Program-made: the position numbers and the translations under genes
Shown: positions 45,337-59,195 of the stretch, one piece after another
Numbering within the stretch: the first letter of the stretch is position 1
Layout: each line of letters starts with the position of its first letter
From: Lepas anatifera
Taxonomy: Eukaryota > Arthropoda > Thecostraca > Lepadidae
Length of the DNA stretch: 64,000 bases
Direction of reading: 5' to 3'
NCBI GenBank assembly: GCA_034440635.1
Contig: JAOTON010001907.1
Span: forward strand, 558,001 to 622,000
Notes under the pieces: generated by a model
Databases searched by the model: none
Told to the model about the DNA's origin: nothing
Seen by the model: the letters and a program-made list of their open reading frames with translations, nothing else

Positions 45337-45370
45337 CAGCTGACAGCTGCCAGCTGTCAGCTGTCAGCTG
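45337..45370. promoter_or_regulatory. Five E-boxes in a 7-bp-period array
   Basis: CAGCTG occurs at 45337, 45344, 45351, 45358 and 45365, each separated by one base. CAGCTG is a classic bHLH dimer site. The array is also a simple repeat of a 7-mer, so it may have arisen by slippage, and any regulatory role is inferred. Confidence 0.5.
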
Positions 45371-45700
45371 CAGTCTTGTAGTCTCTTTCATATTTCAAAT
45401 ACATTTGATGACATAGATGACCAAAGCATCAGTTTTCCGCTGTTTATTCGATTTTAAGTATTCAAAACCAATGCCGCTGACTTTTTTGGATACTGCAGAA
45501 ATGTAGCCAGCCATTGGCACCTGTAATATTTGACATGCTCCAAATCTTTGTTTCGTAAAAATGCACAAAACTGCGAGAACACTAGTGACACCTTCCCTCG
45601 CAGATTAGAAGTGTCCCGTATATGAGGTCTCATCCTCATCAGATCCACACTCCCACCTGTGTTTAAGAAATCAAGCTTGTATCGTTTATATAGCTTTCCT

Positions 45701-45789
45701 TACACACACACACACATACACACTCTCTCTCCCTCTCTCTCTCTCTCTCTCTTCTCTCCCTCTTCTTCTCACTTTCCCTCCCCCTCTCT

Positions 45790-45850
<61 letters not shown>
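45701..45850. repeat. (CA)n then (CT)n microsatellite
   Basis: A short CA run (45702-45721) is followed by about 125 bp of CT-rich repeat, with an uninterrupted (CT)n block at the right end. The Ser/Leu-repeat frames here are artefacts. Confidence 0.97.
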
Positions 45851-45852
<2 letters not shown>

Positions 45853-47091
45853 CGTGGGTCACGGGACCGCGCGCTGTGAGACGGGACACACCCTGCGCGC
45901 ATTCGTCCGCATAATAAGACGCAATCAGCATAAATGGGCACCATCAGCATAAATAGCCGGCGCTGGGCTAACCTTTGCGTCCCACCGGCCTCAGCCGAGA
46001 CGCAACCCTCTCCGCACGCTACGACAGCCAGGCACGAACCGAGTAGTTATGGATCTTTCGGTCAGCCCGTCCTGCTCCTCTGTGAATTTCTTGTGGAGCC
46101 TGAGCTTTGACCAAGACATATAGAAGCCAGTAGGACCCGGTGCAGGCTATGACTCATTGGATCGATGAAAGGGGCATTGAAATAGACATGGACATTGAAA
46201 GCGGGGGGGCGTCCCTAGCTGGGAAACCAGAGGGAATCCCCCCTCTAACTTTGGCACACGATGGACCAGGGATCAGAGTATGGACCCAAGGAAATGTTCC
46301 CAAGGTGGTTGCAGTTGAACCACCTTAATAATGTTCTCTCAGACGACCTGTATGTTTCACCTCCGACTCCGTGGTCGTTGCCGGGTTAGTGTCAGTCCAG
46401 CCCCCTCCCCAGTAAAAATTCATTTGGCTCACCTGGAAATACCACCAGTTACCAGCATGTGCAGAATCTGGAGTCCACTATTGCGTGACTTGACAATAAT
46501 ACAATTCTATCCGAGAGAGGGCTGATCATAGCTCAGAGGCCGGTCCCATGGAAACACCACACCAATCAGACGGCTTCATAGGCGCGCTATTGAGGCACGC
46601 CAACGCACCCAGAGGTGGTGAGGGGGAGGGATGGTTTCTACCTTCCGAAAACCAGCAAATTATATTAAAAGAACTGTGTCACCTGTGTAATGAGATTTCA
46701 CATGAGATAGCCACGTGACACCGGAAACCTCAGGCATACTATTCCATTTGCACAATAACTCACCATTCAAGAAGAGCCAGCATATATTTAAAGCAGGTAT
46801 CGACCCCACTGAGCCCAAGCTCCCGCGCAACCAAGCCTACGCGGTCGTCTCCGACCGTCAGGCCAATGGCGGGGCTTATAAGTAAATTTTGCTTATAAAC
46901 GTGCGCTTCATATGCCCGCCACTTTTTGAGTGCGGTTTTGCATCGTTTAAAGGGGTGCTCTGAGAGAAGGGAAATACGCAGGTCAGTATTTATCTTATCA
47001 GCTTACGCTACGCAACTGATTGCCCTGTTCAAATTTCATATATTTAACGAAACACTGTTTTTTCACGATTTTCGCCGTTTTGACCCCCTCC
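45851..47091. other. Unique non-coding sequence
   Basis: The segment around 46690-46760 loosely resembles the sequence just before the 67-bp satellite at 31255-31300 (words ATGAGA, CCACGTGA, AAACCTC). No gene recognised. Confidence 0.3.
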
Positions 47092-47400
47092 TTAACCACC
47101 CCGTCGATATTTTAATCTGTCAAAGCCGACACGTCGTCCGGAGCCCGGTGGAATGGTTAGGGGTGACTCGGGCGACGCTTCTCCCTGAAGCCCCGGAGGC
47201 GGCGCCTGCAGCCGGGGCGTGGTAGCCTGCTCCACAGCAGTCCCCTCACGCTGCTGCTGAGCCAGCAGTTTCTCCCGGGCACGCGCGAACCGCCTCAGGG
47301 CATGGCCCCACCAGTGCCGTGCCGAGTGAGGGGGAGGGGTCGCAGCATTGCGCAGGTCAGAGCATAATTTCTGCAGATCTCCAAAGCCAGCGTTGGCCAT
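47092..47400 (-). other. Open frame with coding-like composition, unassigned
   Basis: A 102-codon minus frame with HWWGHALRRFARAREKLLAQQ, an amphipathic Arg/Ala/Leu helix, followed by a Pro-rich tail. Composition resembles a real exon or a transposon gag-like protein more than the neighbouring frames. No splice sites or family could be confirmed. Confidence 0.18.
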
Positions 47401-48186
47401 TCGGAAACAAATGGTTTTGCGGAACTGATATTACGACCAGACCACGCGCAATGATTTACACGGCTCTAACAGTGGCAAGGAAATTGTGCCACTCATGCCA
47501 ATGCAATTTATCGCCGTGAGACTGCACTGGCGGGAAGCGAAGGCCAGCCGCCCACAGCTGCCGCCGAAAGTGGCGCGCCAAAGGACAGCTAATCACCGCT
47601 CTTACTCGCAACAATGATTGTTTTCTGCGGAAAAGACATGCAGTTTGTGTGGCACTTTAATTAAGCGTTGTAACTCTCACTGGTGCTCAGAGACTTAAAG
47701 TTTTAAGCATTCATTTTATCGTTGTTTGGTATTGCAGTTCGACAAGTAGGTATTGCCTTACCCAATTCTCCCTATTACCCTACCACGTTTCTTGGTGACC
47801 ACTTAGATTGTATCTAGCTACCTATAATTCTGCTGGGACCAGAAGGCACCAACCAAATAACATTAATAAGGACAGAAAAAGGTGATAAAGTAGAGGGAAT
47901 TGGCATGGACAGTAAGTAAAGAAAACGAATTATACCGTCCCAAATGTGTGCACATTATACCATCTATATAATGGATATCTGGGCACGAGATGGGCACGGA
48001 TGGCACCACTGCCTATGCATCTTTAAATTTGTGGCGTGCGAGAAATATGAGAATTGTGAGGCAGGCGGCGGGGGAAATTTCAGTGAGATACGTCCAAACT
48101 TGGTACCCACTAGCTTGAAAGAGTTTCTGCGCATTCTTCTGCAAATATCAAAAAGATGAAATATAAGTAGACAAATACAAATTCAT
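47401..48186. other. Unique non-coding sequence
   Basis: No gene or repeat recognised. Confidence 0.35.
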
Positions 48187-48680
48187 TGGGGAGAGTGGGG
48201 AGAAGCGGAACGTGGGAGAAGTAGGACAGAGCAATTTTCTTAAATCATGGCTTTTTTGAATTATGTCGGTGATATCAAATTTATGCAAAGAAGTGGTTTT
48301 GCACAGATGTTCTTTATTATATAGTAAATAATCGGGAACCTCGACCAGAGAACGCCTCCATGCAACTGCAGTTAACCGTTCAAATTGGCGGCTTTGGTAT
48401 CACTTTCTAAAATCGCGCTGAAGTCGGCCTAACACCCGACTTCAGTGCGGACTTTTTAATCTTAACACTTCTTGTTTGATGTGAGTCTTCCCGTCGTGTC
48501 TTTTTAAACATACTTGTAGGTGTCTGTGCAATATGTCATGGCTACAAATATGTATTTGCTTCATAATCCAGCTGTTTAACAATAGGTAGATATTGTATTA
48601 ATTGCAATTTACAAAGTTGTCTCCACTTGTCCCGCTTCTCCCAACAACGTGTCCCTGTTCTGCTGAGCTTGTCCCAATGC
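48187..48680. mobile_element. DNA-transposon-like unit with GGGAGAAGCGG inverted ends
   Basis: The left end carries GTGGGGAGAAGCGGAACG and the right end the complementary GTCCCGCTTCTCCC (around 48629-48642). Near the middle is a 10-bp-arm hairpin, CTGAAGTCGG (48418-48427) with CCGACTTCAG (48436-48445). No coding capacity. Borders are approximate and no target duplication was found. Confidence 0.4.
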
Positions 48681-49319
48681 GCCATCTTTGTACTTTTCAT
48701 CTTCATCTTCCCTGCACAGTAGCTTTGAACGGTCCAAAGCCCACGCGGCTGGACCGGGTTCTAGGCTCGGCGGCTTCCCTGAACAAGGAGCAAGCTGGCT
48801 CCCGAGTAACCCTTCCAAAAGGGAAAGAGTTAGCGACACCATACGGCCCTGGCAGCTGGTGCGTCGATAAGCCCCCCTTCCCCACCCAAAAAAATATCAC
48901 AGGTCCAAAACTAAAAAACCGTGCAATCAAAGATAATTGTGTGGTTTATCAAACAAAGGCGTCCTTGAATCATGTGTAATTATTTCTCAAATGTAATTTT
49001 AATCTGTAGAGCCTTAATTCCACGTTTATGATACATCTGCTCAAGTGGTTTATCGTCCATACTAGTTTTCAGCAGCGTTTTTCTGTAATTTGTGAATGCG
49101 AAGTCTGCTAAACTATTTTCCTTACACTTGTTCTGATTGTTTATCGCAGTTTAAGAATGAAACGCTGACAAAGACCAGCAATAAATGACCAAAGGCTTTG
49201 ATTTTACGTTCTTTGCTAGTGGAAAAGTCTTGAACATTTATTTTGCTCCTACATCACTCTGTATTTCCTTAACTTCCATGCCATTAGACTGTGTTGCTCA
49301 TGAGGTCGTAAGCGGCGAA
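48681..49319. other. Unique non-coding sequence
   Basis: No gene recognised. Confidence 0.35.
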
Positions 49320-49455
49320 ACTGGAAGGGGGAAGTCATCAATGGTCCCCTAAATGATAAATGTCAACGCTAATCCTATCGTGTTGAATGGACAGTATTGG
49401 GTTGAAGAGTCCATTGTATCCGCCTTTAATCCCGGCTCCTTCTTTGCTACGGCGT
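49320..49455. repeat. Relic of the hAT-type MITE family
   Basis: Shares GATAAATGTCAACGCTAATC, CCTATCGTGTTGAATGGAC and GGGTTGAAGAGTCC with the 41064 and 42195 copies. Ends are degraded. Confidence 0.6.
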
Positions 49456-49781
49456 GGCATACACCTCCCTCATACACTTGTAGCAATGACTATTGATCAC
49501 ATAGCTCTAATAGAAGGCATTTATTAAAGCTCGTAACTGGCCATCACTGGATTCTCTTTACTGAGCCTGAACCGCTCTGCTAGCAGCTGGATCGGGTTCA
49601 CCCATACAGCTGAAAGTAATGTAAGGACCGTTCAATTCCCAGATCAAAATTTCATTTCGTTTTCCATAACTGAATTGTCCACCAATAAAAAACGGGCTGG
49701 CATATATTTCCGCGACCTTATTCTCTGACAAAAATGGAAATATTGCCCAGTACACGATGTGGCCTATTGGTGGAGACAGGC

Positions 49782-51176
49782 GTTGTACCGTCACCTCTTC
49801 CCTGGCGCTGTACCGGAACCTCTTCCCTGGCGCTGTACCGGAACCTCTTCCCTGGCGCTGTACCGGAACCTCTTCCCTGGCGCTGTACCGGAACCTCTTC
49901 CCTGGCGCTGTACCGGAACCTCTTCCCTGGCGCTGTACCAGAACCCCTTCCTGGCGCTGTACCGGAACCTCTTCCCTGGCGCTGTACCGGAACCTCTTCC
50001 TGGCGCTGTACCGGAACCTCTTCCTGGCGCTGTACCGGAACCTCTTCCCTGGCGCTGTACCGGAACCTCTTCCTGGCGCTGTACCGGAACCTCTTCCTGG
50101 CGCTGTACCGGAACCTCTTCCTGGCGCTGTACCGGAACCTCTTCCTGGCGCTGTACCGGAACCTCTTCCCTGGCGCTGCACCGGAACCTCTTCCTGGCGC
50201 TGTACCGGCACACCTTCCTGGCGCTGTGTCGTTACCCCTTCCCTGGCGCTGTACCGGAACCTCTTCCCTGGCGCTGTACCGGAACCTCTTCCCTGGCGCT
50301 GTACCGGAACCTCTTCCCTGGCGCTGTACCGGCACCTCTATCCTGTCGCTGTACCGGAACCTCTTCCCTGGCGCTGTACCGGAACCTCTTCCCTGGCGCT
50401 GTACCGGAACCTCTTCCTGGCGCTGTACCGGAACCTCTTCCTGGCGCTGCACCGGAACCTCTTCCCTGGCGCTGTACCGGCACACCTTCCTGGCGCTGTG
50501 TCGTTACCCCTTCCCTGGCGCTGTACCGGAACCTCTTCCCTGGCGCTGTACCGGAACCTCTTCCCTGGCGCTGTACCGGAACCTCTTCCCTGGCGCTGTA
50601 CCGGCACCTCTATCCTGTCGCTGTACCGGAACCTCTTCCCTGGCGCTGTACCGAAACCTCTTCCCTGGCGCTGTACCGGCGCCTCTTCCCTGGCGCTGTG
50701 TCGGTATCCCTTCCCTGGTGCTGTACCGCCACCCCTTCCCTGGCGTTATACTGGCACCTCTATCCTGTCGCTGTACCGGAACCTCTTCCCTGGCGCTGTA
50801 CCGGCACCTCTATTCTGTCGCTGTACCGGAACCTCTTCCCTGGCGCTGTACTGGCGCCTCTTCCCTGGCGCTGTACTGGTACCCCTTCCCGGCGCTGTAC
50901 CGGAACCTCTTCCCTGGCGCTGTACTGGCACCTCTATCCTGTCGCTGTACCGGAACCTCTTCCCTGGCGCTGTACCGGCACCTCTTCCCTGGCGCTGTAC
51001 TGGCACCTCTATCCTGCCGCTGTACTGGCACCTCAATCCCGTCGCTGTACCGGTACCTCTTCCCTGGCGCTGTACTGGCTCCTCTATCCTGCCGCTGTAC
51101 TGGCACCTCTATCCTGTCGCTGTACCGGCACTTCTTCCCTAGCGCCGTGTCGGCACCTGCTACCCTGGCGCCGGGG
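49782..51176. repeat. 25-bp minisatellite, about 55 units, with higher-order structure
   Basis: Units read CCCTGGCGCTGTACCGG followed by AACCTCTT, with 24-bp variants lacking one C. The left half is uniform; the right half (after about 50,690) is more variable. Compound blocks recur, such as a CACACCTTCCTGGCGCTGTG unit followed by a GTCGTTACCCCTT unit (50208-50240, 50479-50512) and CACCTCTATCCTGTCGCTG (for example 50334, 50605, 50753). Since 25 is not divisible by three and the unit lacks stops, frames up to 551 codons are open on plus and 255 on minus. They repeat a 25-residue peptide and are regarded as artefacts. Confidence 0.96.
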
Positions 51177-52897
51177 CCCCGCGGGGCTCCGCCGTGGGGG
51201 CGGGGGCGGGGAGGGGGACAGCAGGTGAGTCATCTGGGAGTATCTCCCAGACCTATGCCACCCCGCAGAGATGCTAATTACACTGCAGCGGCGCCACACC
51301 CCACCCGTGACGCAAATGGCCCAAGATACCGACTTTTCCCAGCATCTCATTTAATATCGCATTGTTTTGTCTCGGCATATCTATGTTAGCTATTGCAGTG
51401 CTTTTCAAATATAGGTACTCGTGCCGCTGGATAAACAGTGGGACGAAACTGACAGCTTTCAGTATATTCTGTCACATTTTCTCCCCCAAACTATTCATTG
51501 CATCATCATTGAAACGTGCACTGACATTGCCTTTTTACGAAGCCAATTCAACCGAGGCGATATCTCAGCGACGGCAGATGGCCAGTCGACCCGTCTCATC
51601 AGCGTCGTTATTTCAGCCAGCAAAAAGCGCTGACCGCCCCAAAACTCAGCAGGTCGGCTCAGCGTTCCTTCAGCCGAGCGAGCCAGGTCAGCGCCAGCGC
51701 TGCAGTCGGCGACTCCCCATTCGGAACACCCGACAAGGTATGCACATACAGCTAAATAAATGCATCACTCCCCTGGATACGCGAACACAGCGTCATCTGG
51801 TGGTGTCGCCGTCGATTTTTTACCGGCACGGTTGGCTGCTAAGACTCAAGAGGGAAGCCTAGTATTGGCAGTAATCCCTACAGCGCCGCGGGCAATGCTC
51901 AGCTTCGCTGACCTACAAGGCCCTGAAGCCACCGGTGCACCTACAGAAGGCTCTGAAGGCCATTTTTGTGACAACGCTTCACGGATCTCGGCGAGTTTAT
52001 ACGCGCCACAAATCAGGGAGGCAGCGCGCCGGAGCCGGCGGCTGGCTGCCGCGTACTCATGTACCGAGTTATGGGCCGCAGCAGGGAGCTGCTGTAGACT
52101 ATGGCAGCTAATATCCTAGAATAATAAGCAGTTCATTACTCAGCCGGGTAATACTTCAAATCCTGTGGCTTGGCCGTTGGGAAGTAATTGCCTTGGGCGG
52201 AGGTGCCTGGTGTGAATAACATTTTACAATAACTATGAAACTCTGGTTTTTGTCATTGAGGATAAGGCATTTTAATCACTGTATCATGCCTATGGGATTG
52301 CTGTTCTTATGATGAGGTCTCTGAACTCCTTGTCTTTTTCTTCAGCGTTTTTTTTTGCCTCGAAAACAGGTGTGCCCAGTCAGGCCGACACTTCAATGAC
52401 AGGAAATTGTGATGTCCCGGGAAAATCAAACTCTAATAGGCCACTTGATAAAGTTCGACGCCACTCTACGAATTTCCAAAGTTCAATAGCTTAACCAAAG
52501 TATTGGTTTTACAAGAAATAGAGCCAGCAAGACCTTTCCAAACAGCTCACGGAGCTCCCTTTGTCGGTATTCTTCTATGATCTTGTCTGAACTTCCCAAA
52601 ACATGCAGTGGCTTGTTGTAGAATTATCTGTGCATTTATTCCCGATGGTGCAATACACAATATTTTTGCTGACAATAGCATATTTCACATTGTTTAAGCA
52701 TTGACTTGTGAATGCCTGGTTTGAGCACAGGTGCCGTGTATGTGTTGTAGGTGTTGAGAGAAATGCCTTGTGAAGAGCACAGGTGCAGGAGGTGTGGTGC
52801 AGCTATTAGTTAGCCTTCCAGAAGCATGAGGCGCCCACTCGGTTACTGGCATGTTTGTGCCAATGTCAGCCGATCCGGTCGGCTGGCCTGGGTTGGG
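51177..52897. other. Non-coding, GC-rich at the left end
   Basis: G-rich run at 51196-51222 directly beside the minisatellite; the rest is unremarkable. The 166-codon plus frame 51362-51862 has no recognisable domain. Confidence 0.3.
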
Positions 52898-53052
52898 TGC
52901 GGGCGGATGGTGGGGACTACGGGGCTCAAGCCCCCGTAGCCCACCGCCCCTGAAATATCAGAGTGCCTATAGTTAATGCATAGCCGAAAGCTGTTCCGAG
53001 GCATTGGCAGAGGAGACTCGAGCTCCCTAGCCCTGTCAGGGGGCTCGAAATA
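52898..53052. repeat. Short interspersed palindromic repeat, copy 1
   Basis: Matches the unit at 62765: both contain CAAGCCCCC, GAAATATC, AGTGCCTATA, TTAAT and CTCGAGCTCCCT in the same order. Internal GGGGCTC/GAGCCCC pairs make it fold back. Confidence 0.65.
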
Positions 53053-55260
53053 ATGATAGTTTGAAATAACCCGTACCTCTCATGTTGCCCTGGAGCCGCC
53101 AATGGTTGGGTGTGACAAAACCGGCTGGTCCCAGCCTTGCCGGATCCATCAGCACCGCTTTAGATGAAAGAGACTGCAGGGAGAAAAGTGTTGAAATAAC
53201 AGTGGCATTTCAGACGATGAGTTTCAAATTCCTTCCCAGCCATAGGGACATCATATATACAGCTTTCACGGTATCGCAAAAAACGCATGCGTTTTTGTCA
53301 TAGGCGGCCTAACAGGAAAGCTATAATTCAGTGGAAGGGCGTGGTTAAACGACCAATGACCACCTGTACATACCTACTGACCAGATGCATAGATTACTGG
53401 GCAAGTTTTTGATTGCAAGCCAGAAATAACTACAGTTTAAAGTAACACGTACTTCGTATGCTGTCACTGTTTCTTCATCGTAACAGCTGAAAACGCACAT
53501 GCCCGCTACACTAATTGGGTGACATTCACAAAGCGAAGTTGGGACCGTGTAATCGAAAGATCGCGCTAAGCTCCGCCGCAAATGCAGCTGTATTATCACT
53601 CCACAGGCATTTCCATTTGGGAGAACGAAGCCGTAGGGAGGGAGCGAGGCAGTGGGAGCCGGCGGCCTCCCTACCCTAAGCCCAGTCGACAGCACGCGAG
53701 GCCCGGCCAGGGTGAGGCCTGCCCGCCGTAAGCCCAGCTGACGGTGGCAGCAGGCTGGTGAAACAGATAGCAGCGATACCACGCTTCGGTGTCGACCGCA
53801 GAAACAGGACCCGCTGCTGTCCGCCCACCAGGAATTCGGCGGGTGCGCGCCGCGCGCGAAAAACCGACCGCCGGAATAGGGGAGAATATCTCATTCCTGG
53901 GACCGTTCACTTGTGGGGAGGCTCCACTTTCCGCAATGCAGGCTCTCTTGGGAGCTCGGCTCCCAGCCCAGGACGTAGAACGCATTTCCGGGCGCGATTT
54001 GTGGATGAGAAATTCGCTATCACCACTTACGGCTCCATAGGATCCCAAATTTTTGAATCGCATGCTTTCATTTCAGCATAGTTTGCAGTAAATTGTCTTT
54101 ACCAAATTATTCGCAGTTACATATCTGTTGTATGCCACCTACGTCTGGCAGCCAAGTGTTGGCGGACTAACGATTGGAAAATGTTTTACGCTGGGATGGT
54201 TAGGAAGGGGACTCATCATGTTTGGTGTTTTAGTGCGCGCCAACTTCTCAGGTCATTTTTCGCCCAAAAGCGAAACATGGCTATTTCATAAAGGCACAGG
54301 AAACACCAGGCTTCTGGAAGACAAGGCAATCCAAGTCAAGCTAAGGGAATGCTTTAACTAGACCAAGGTGGGTTGGATACAAATTACGTAAAAAACACTC
54401 CGAGATATACGTCATCAAAGCGTTCCCATGCAAAGGTGTTGCAGGAAATAGCGCATCATCGTGATTTTCAACTGAGCTTTCAGGCGCACATATTTATGGA
54501 GCATATCTCGTTCGTTTCGTGACTCACCGTTTACGGAGCAACAGCTTCATGAGAGTGCGCCTTTTCAGGCGCACAGCTCTCCCCTCCCCGCCCCCAACGA
54601 GCCTATCAGCCGTGCGCAGCTGTGGGCTGGTGGCTGCGTTCGGCACGTGGCCCGCTCTTACCATATCCTGATTCTCCGCAGATGGTAGGTGCTAGGGAAA
54701 ATGAAGTGCTAAACCGGGGTCTTACGCTTTATCGCCTGTCTATCTCAGTTCAAATCTCATGATAAAGGTGTCACGTTCGCTTCAATGAAAAATATGTTAC
54801 TAGAATATACAGAGCAGATAAGCAAGATAACATACTATATTCATGGAACAGCAGCCTTTGGGCAACCAAACTAATCCTTAACTAAGTTATTTGCATTCCT
54901 TCTATGCAATTGTTGCAATGCTCGTGCATTGGCGCTCCACTAAGCACTAAACCACAACTAGCATGTCCTATTAGCATGAACCATTCTTCGGAATTAATGA
55001 TAGTTGTTCTGGAACTCGTGACTACTCATTTTTTACAGCGCCTCACTATGAAGTGCCCCGCACAGCCTATGGTGCCACACCCAAAAGCTATGGTCAATTA
55101 GGCGATCTTTCGAGATTCTGATATCTTCAAATGTCGGCAGTGCGGACGCTGACATTAGTTGATGTGTACATCCGACATCCGTTCTTAGACTCAGGGCAGA
55201 ATACCTGAGACATCGTTTAGGTACTTCTGGCTCTAGTATCCCCCACTACCGACCTATGAT
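53053..55260. other. Non-coding, possible related MITE end near 54750
   Basis: 54744-54790 (CTATCTCAGTTCAAATC, then AAGGTGTCACGTTC) resembles the right end of the 55261-55726 element, suggesting an older relative. No gene recognised. Confidence 0.35.
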
Positions 55261-55726
55261 CTTTTAAAGGGAATGTGGCACCTTGGTCGAATCCTGCAAC
55301 TTAGTGTAATTAGGCGTACTTTTAGCCGAAAATAATGAAACCACTCATGATTTCTCTGAAAAATGTACAAGAAGCTCAATATTTTGATTTTTTTAAGTAC
55401 TCCTCTAGGAAAATAAATAAATTATCTGCCTGTGGATGATGTCATGATCTGGCAACCACTACCATAATCGAAACGCTTCAAGGGCTTCGATTGGCTGATG
55501 CTCATCGTGGCGTCAGCATATGTCGTCACACCAACAGCCATGACAACTGTGGCCTGCTGCTAAGGGTACATGAAGGGTACATTGCGGGTAGGTTTTAGCT
55601 TTTTGCTACGGAAATATCGAGTTCCAAGACAAATTATATATTGAGTACCGGGTTTTCCGACTTGCTTTACAACTTAGCTATCTTAGTTAAAATCACTTTA
55701 TGAAGGTGCCACATTCCATTTAAAAG
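55261..55726. mobile_element. MITE with 24-bp terminal inverted repeats
   Basis: The ends 55261-55284 and 55703-55726 are reverse complements with one mismatch in 24, starting CTTTTAAA and ending GTGGCACCTT. The 466-bp interior has no coding capacity. No clear target duplication was found beyond possible TA dinucleotides just outside. Superfamily is undetermined. Confidence 0.75.
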
Positions 55727-55860
55727 TGTAGTTACGGTAACTGTGCCTGTGCCTTTAGAAAGTGTAGTTAAGGTTCGAATCTGTCTTGCCCGCTATAAGT
55801 TTACTCAGGCTAAATCTCCACTGTGCAATGGTTGTCTGCCCAGACGACAAATGTTTATCA
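55727..55860 (+). mobile_element. Possible SINE fragment
   Basis: B-box GGTTCGAATCT at 55772-55782, preceded by two near-copies of AGTGTAGTTA (55725 and 55761). No convincing A-box or complete cloverleaf. Confidence 0.3.
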
Positions 55861-57249
55861 GTTAATATGTAAGTCATAGCCATGGACAATCTCTCTCAAC
55901 TCGCCTTGCGGAGGGCAAAGCGGAGAAATAGCGACATGAATGAAGAATCCGTTCCGTACTGCTACAGCCAAAGGTCGTGCTGCTGCACAAAGTGCTGGGC
56001 AGATGGTGTGGTGTTTAAAGAACGGGCGATGCACGTAGCATCGTGCCTGAATTAGTCGGACAGAGGTTTTGCAGTGAAAGCCCTGCTGCTGGGAGTCCAG
56101 ACTGGCATCGGAGGCTATCGGCCGCGCGGACATTATGCCGCCGTGGATTCCGCCACTCCATTGTTGTAGCGCGCCGCGTCCGCAGGGCCCTCCGCTCCGT
56201 TTTTATCCGCACCAGACGGCGCCATGCATTATTCAATAATGCACCGGCTGTGTCCCGCTGAATTCAATGGAAACCTGTATAGAATTATCTTGAAATTAGG
56301 CGTGCGGATTCCCGTTCCCATGCGGTTGGCCGGTTGCAACTGTCAGACGCATGCAGAAGTTGCACCTTTTTTCCTCCAGCATCGAAACCCTAAATCCGAT
56401 AACTGTGTCATGGCCTGTAGCGTGGTAGGCGTGATCTTATCTAAATTAGAAAACAGTTCCTACATCGTTCTGCTAAGAGTGATTGGTTTGTATTGTTACA
56501 GATAGGGTGACCAACGACCATTCATGCATTACACGTTTCTTATCCGTTTTTCATGAAATTTCACTGCGCCCTACACGCTTTTGTGACTAGACTCCAAACA
56601 ATAATGTTCATACAGAAATGTATACAATATATAGAACCGTAATAAATATTATAGTATTATGATAACTGAGCTTCTAAAAGCAACTAATAGAACTTCATGT
56701 TGTAGGAAATACTGTTGCAATATATGCTAATTGTTGTATTGTCAATTCTTAGCTGTTGTAATAAATTAGAAAATTAGTTAGGTGTATCGGTAAAAACATA
56801 GTAAGTCTTAGTAAAAGGCAAGGCGAAGTCAGGATGGGGGTGAGCCTCGTACTAAAATGGCACCTGCTACCAAGTCGTGCGCTGTGGTGTTCCCACCAGG
56901 GACAAGACATAATAAAATAGTGAGACCTGGTTAAGATCATATGTTTCCTCAGTGATGTTTTTGAAAATGCTCAGCCCTTTCCACATTTTTCCACGTTACC
57001 ATGTTTTATGTCTTGTCATTTCACGCTTGTCTAGTACATGGTAACCATAAACCTTCCGAATGTCGAATACATATCGCAGGCTGTGATGTGCGTGTAACGA
57101 ATCGACCTCATACATTCCAGACGAGCCGTTGGAAACGAAGGACACCATGAGACGGCATCTATCAGCCTTGGTTCCGCGGCGGCTGTGATTACTCTGCCTT
57201 CGTTCATCTCGCCCGAGCTCCTGATAATGCATCGTCACGCCCTGCAGCC
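55861..57249. other. Unique non-coding sequence
   Basis: No gene recognised. Confidence 0.35.
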
Positions 57250-57379
57250 TTCAGGCTGGCCGGCGGCACCCGGGCACCAGAGCGCAGCACCACGGTACCT
57301 CAGTTCGGATTCACTACAGGCTGGCCGGCGGCACCCGGGCGCCAGAGCGCAGCACCACGGTACCTCAGTTCGGATTCAG
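57250..57379. repeat. 65-bp direct tandem duplication
   Basis: CAGGCTGGCCGGCGGCACCC starts at 57252 and again at 57317. The two 65-bp copies, both ending GTTCGGATTCA, differ at only a few positions, so the duplication is recent. Confidence 0.9.
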
Positions 57380-57666
57380 GGAAGAGGCAAATATATGACA
57401 GAAAATCAGAGGGAAATTACGAGTGTAGACATTATCATTGTCACCTGTCCACGAGGGAAACAAACCTTAGACGCGAGAGGGAAAACTATACCCAGACTTA
57501 TACGTGCAAGAGAAACATATTTATGTAATTGGGTGAGATAGGATAATGAAGACGCACCAAAGAACAAGCCACGCACAAATAAATAAATGCACTCAGTCCC
57601 GGAAAGGAAGTTACAGAAACAACACAGCTACTTCCAGAGAAGCATGTCCCAGCCCCTCCCCCCACC

Positions 57667-57692
57667 CTCTCTCTCTCTCTCTCTCTCTCTCT
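57667..57692. repeat. (CT)n microsatellite
   Basis: About 13 uninterrupted CT units. Confidence 0.95.
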
Positions 57693-59191
<1,499 letters not shown>

Positions 59192-59195
59192 TTAA

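Noticed and set aside
45663..45950. Arg-Glu-rich minus frame and Ser-Leu-rich plus frame
   Set aside because: Direct translation of the (CT)n microsatellite.
49734..51389. 551-codon plus-strand open frame and overlapping 461-, 489- and 255-codon frames
   Set aside because: All lie in a stop-free 25-bp tandem array whose period is not divisible by three. Every frame repeats the same 25-residue peptide on both strands, which is a composition artefact rather than a gene.
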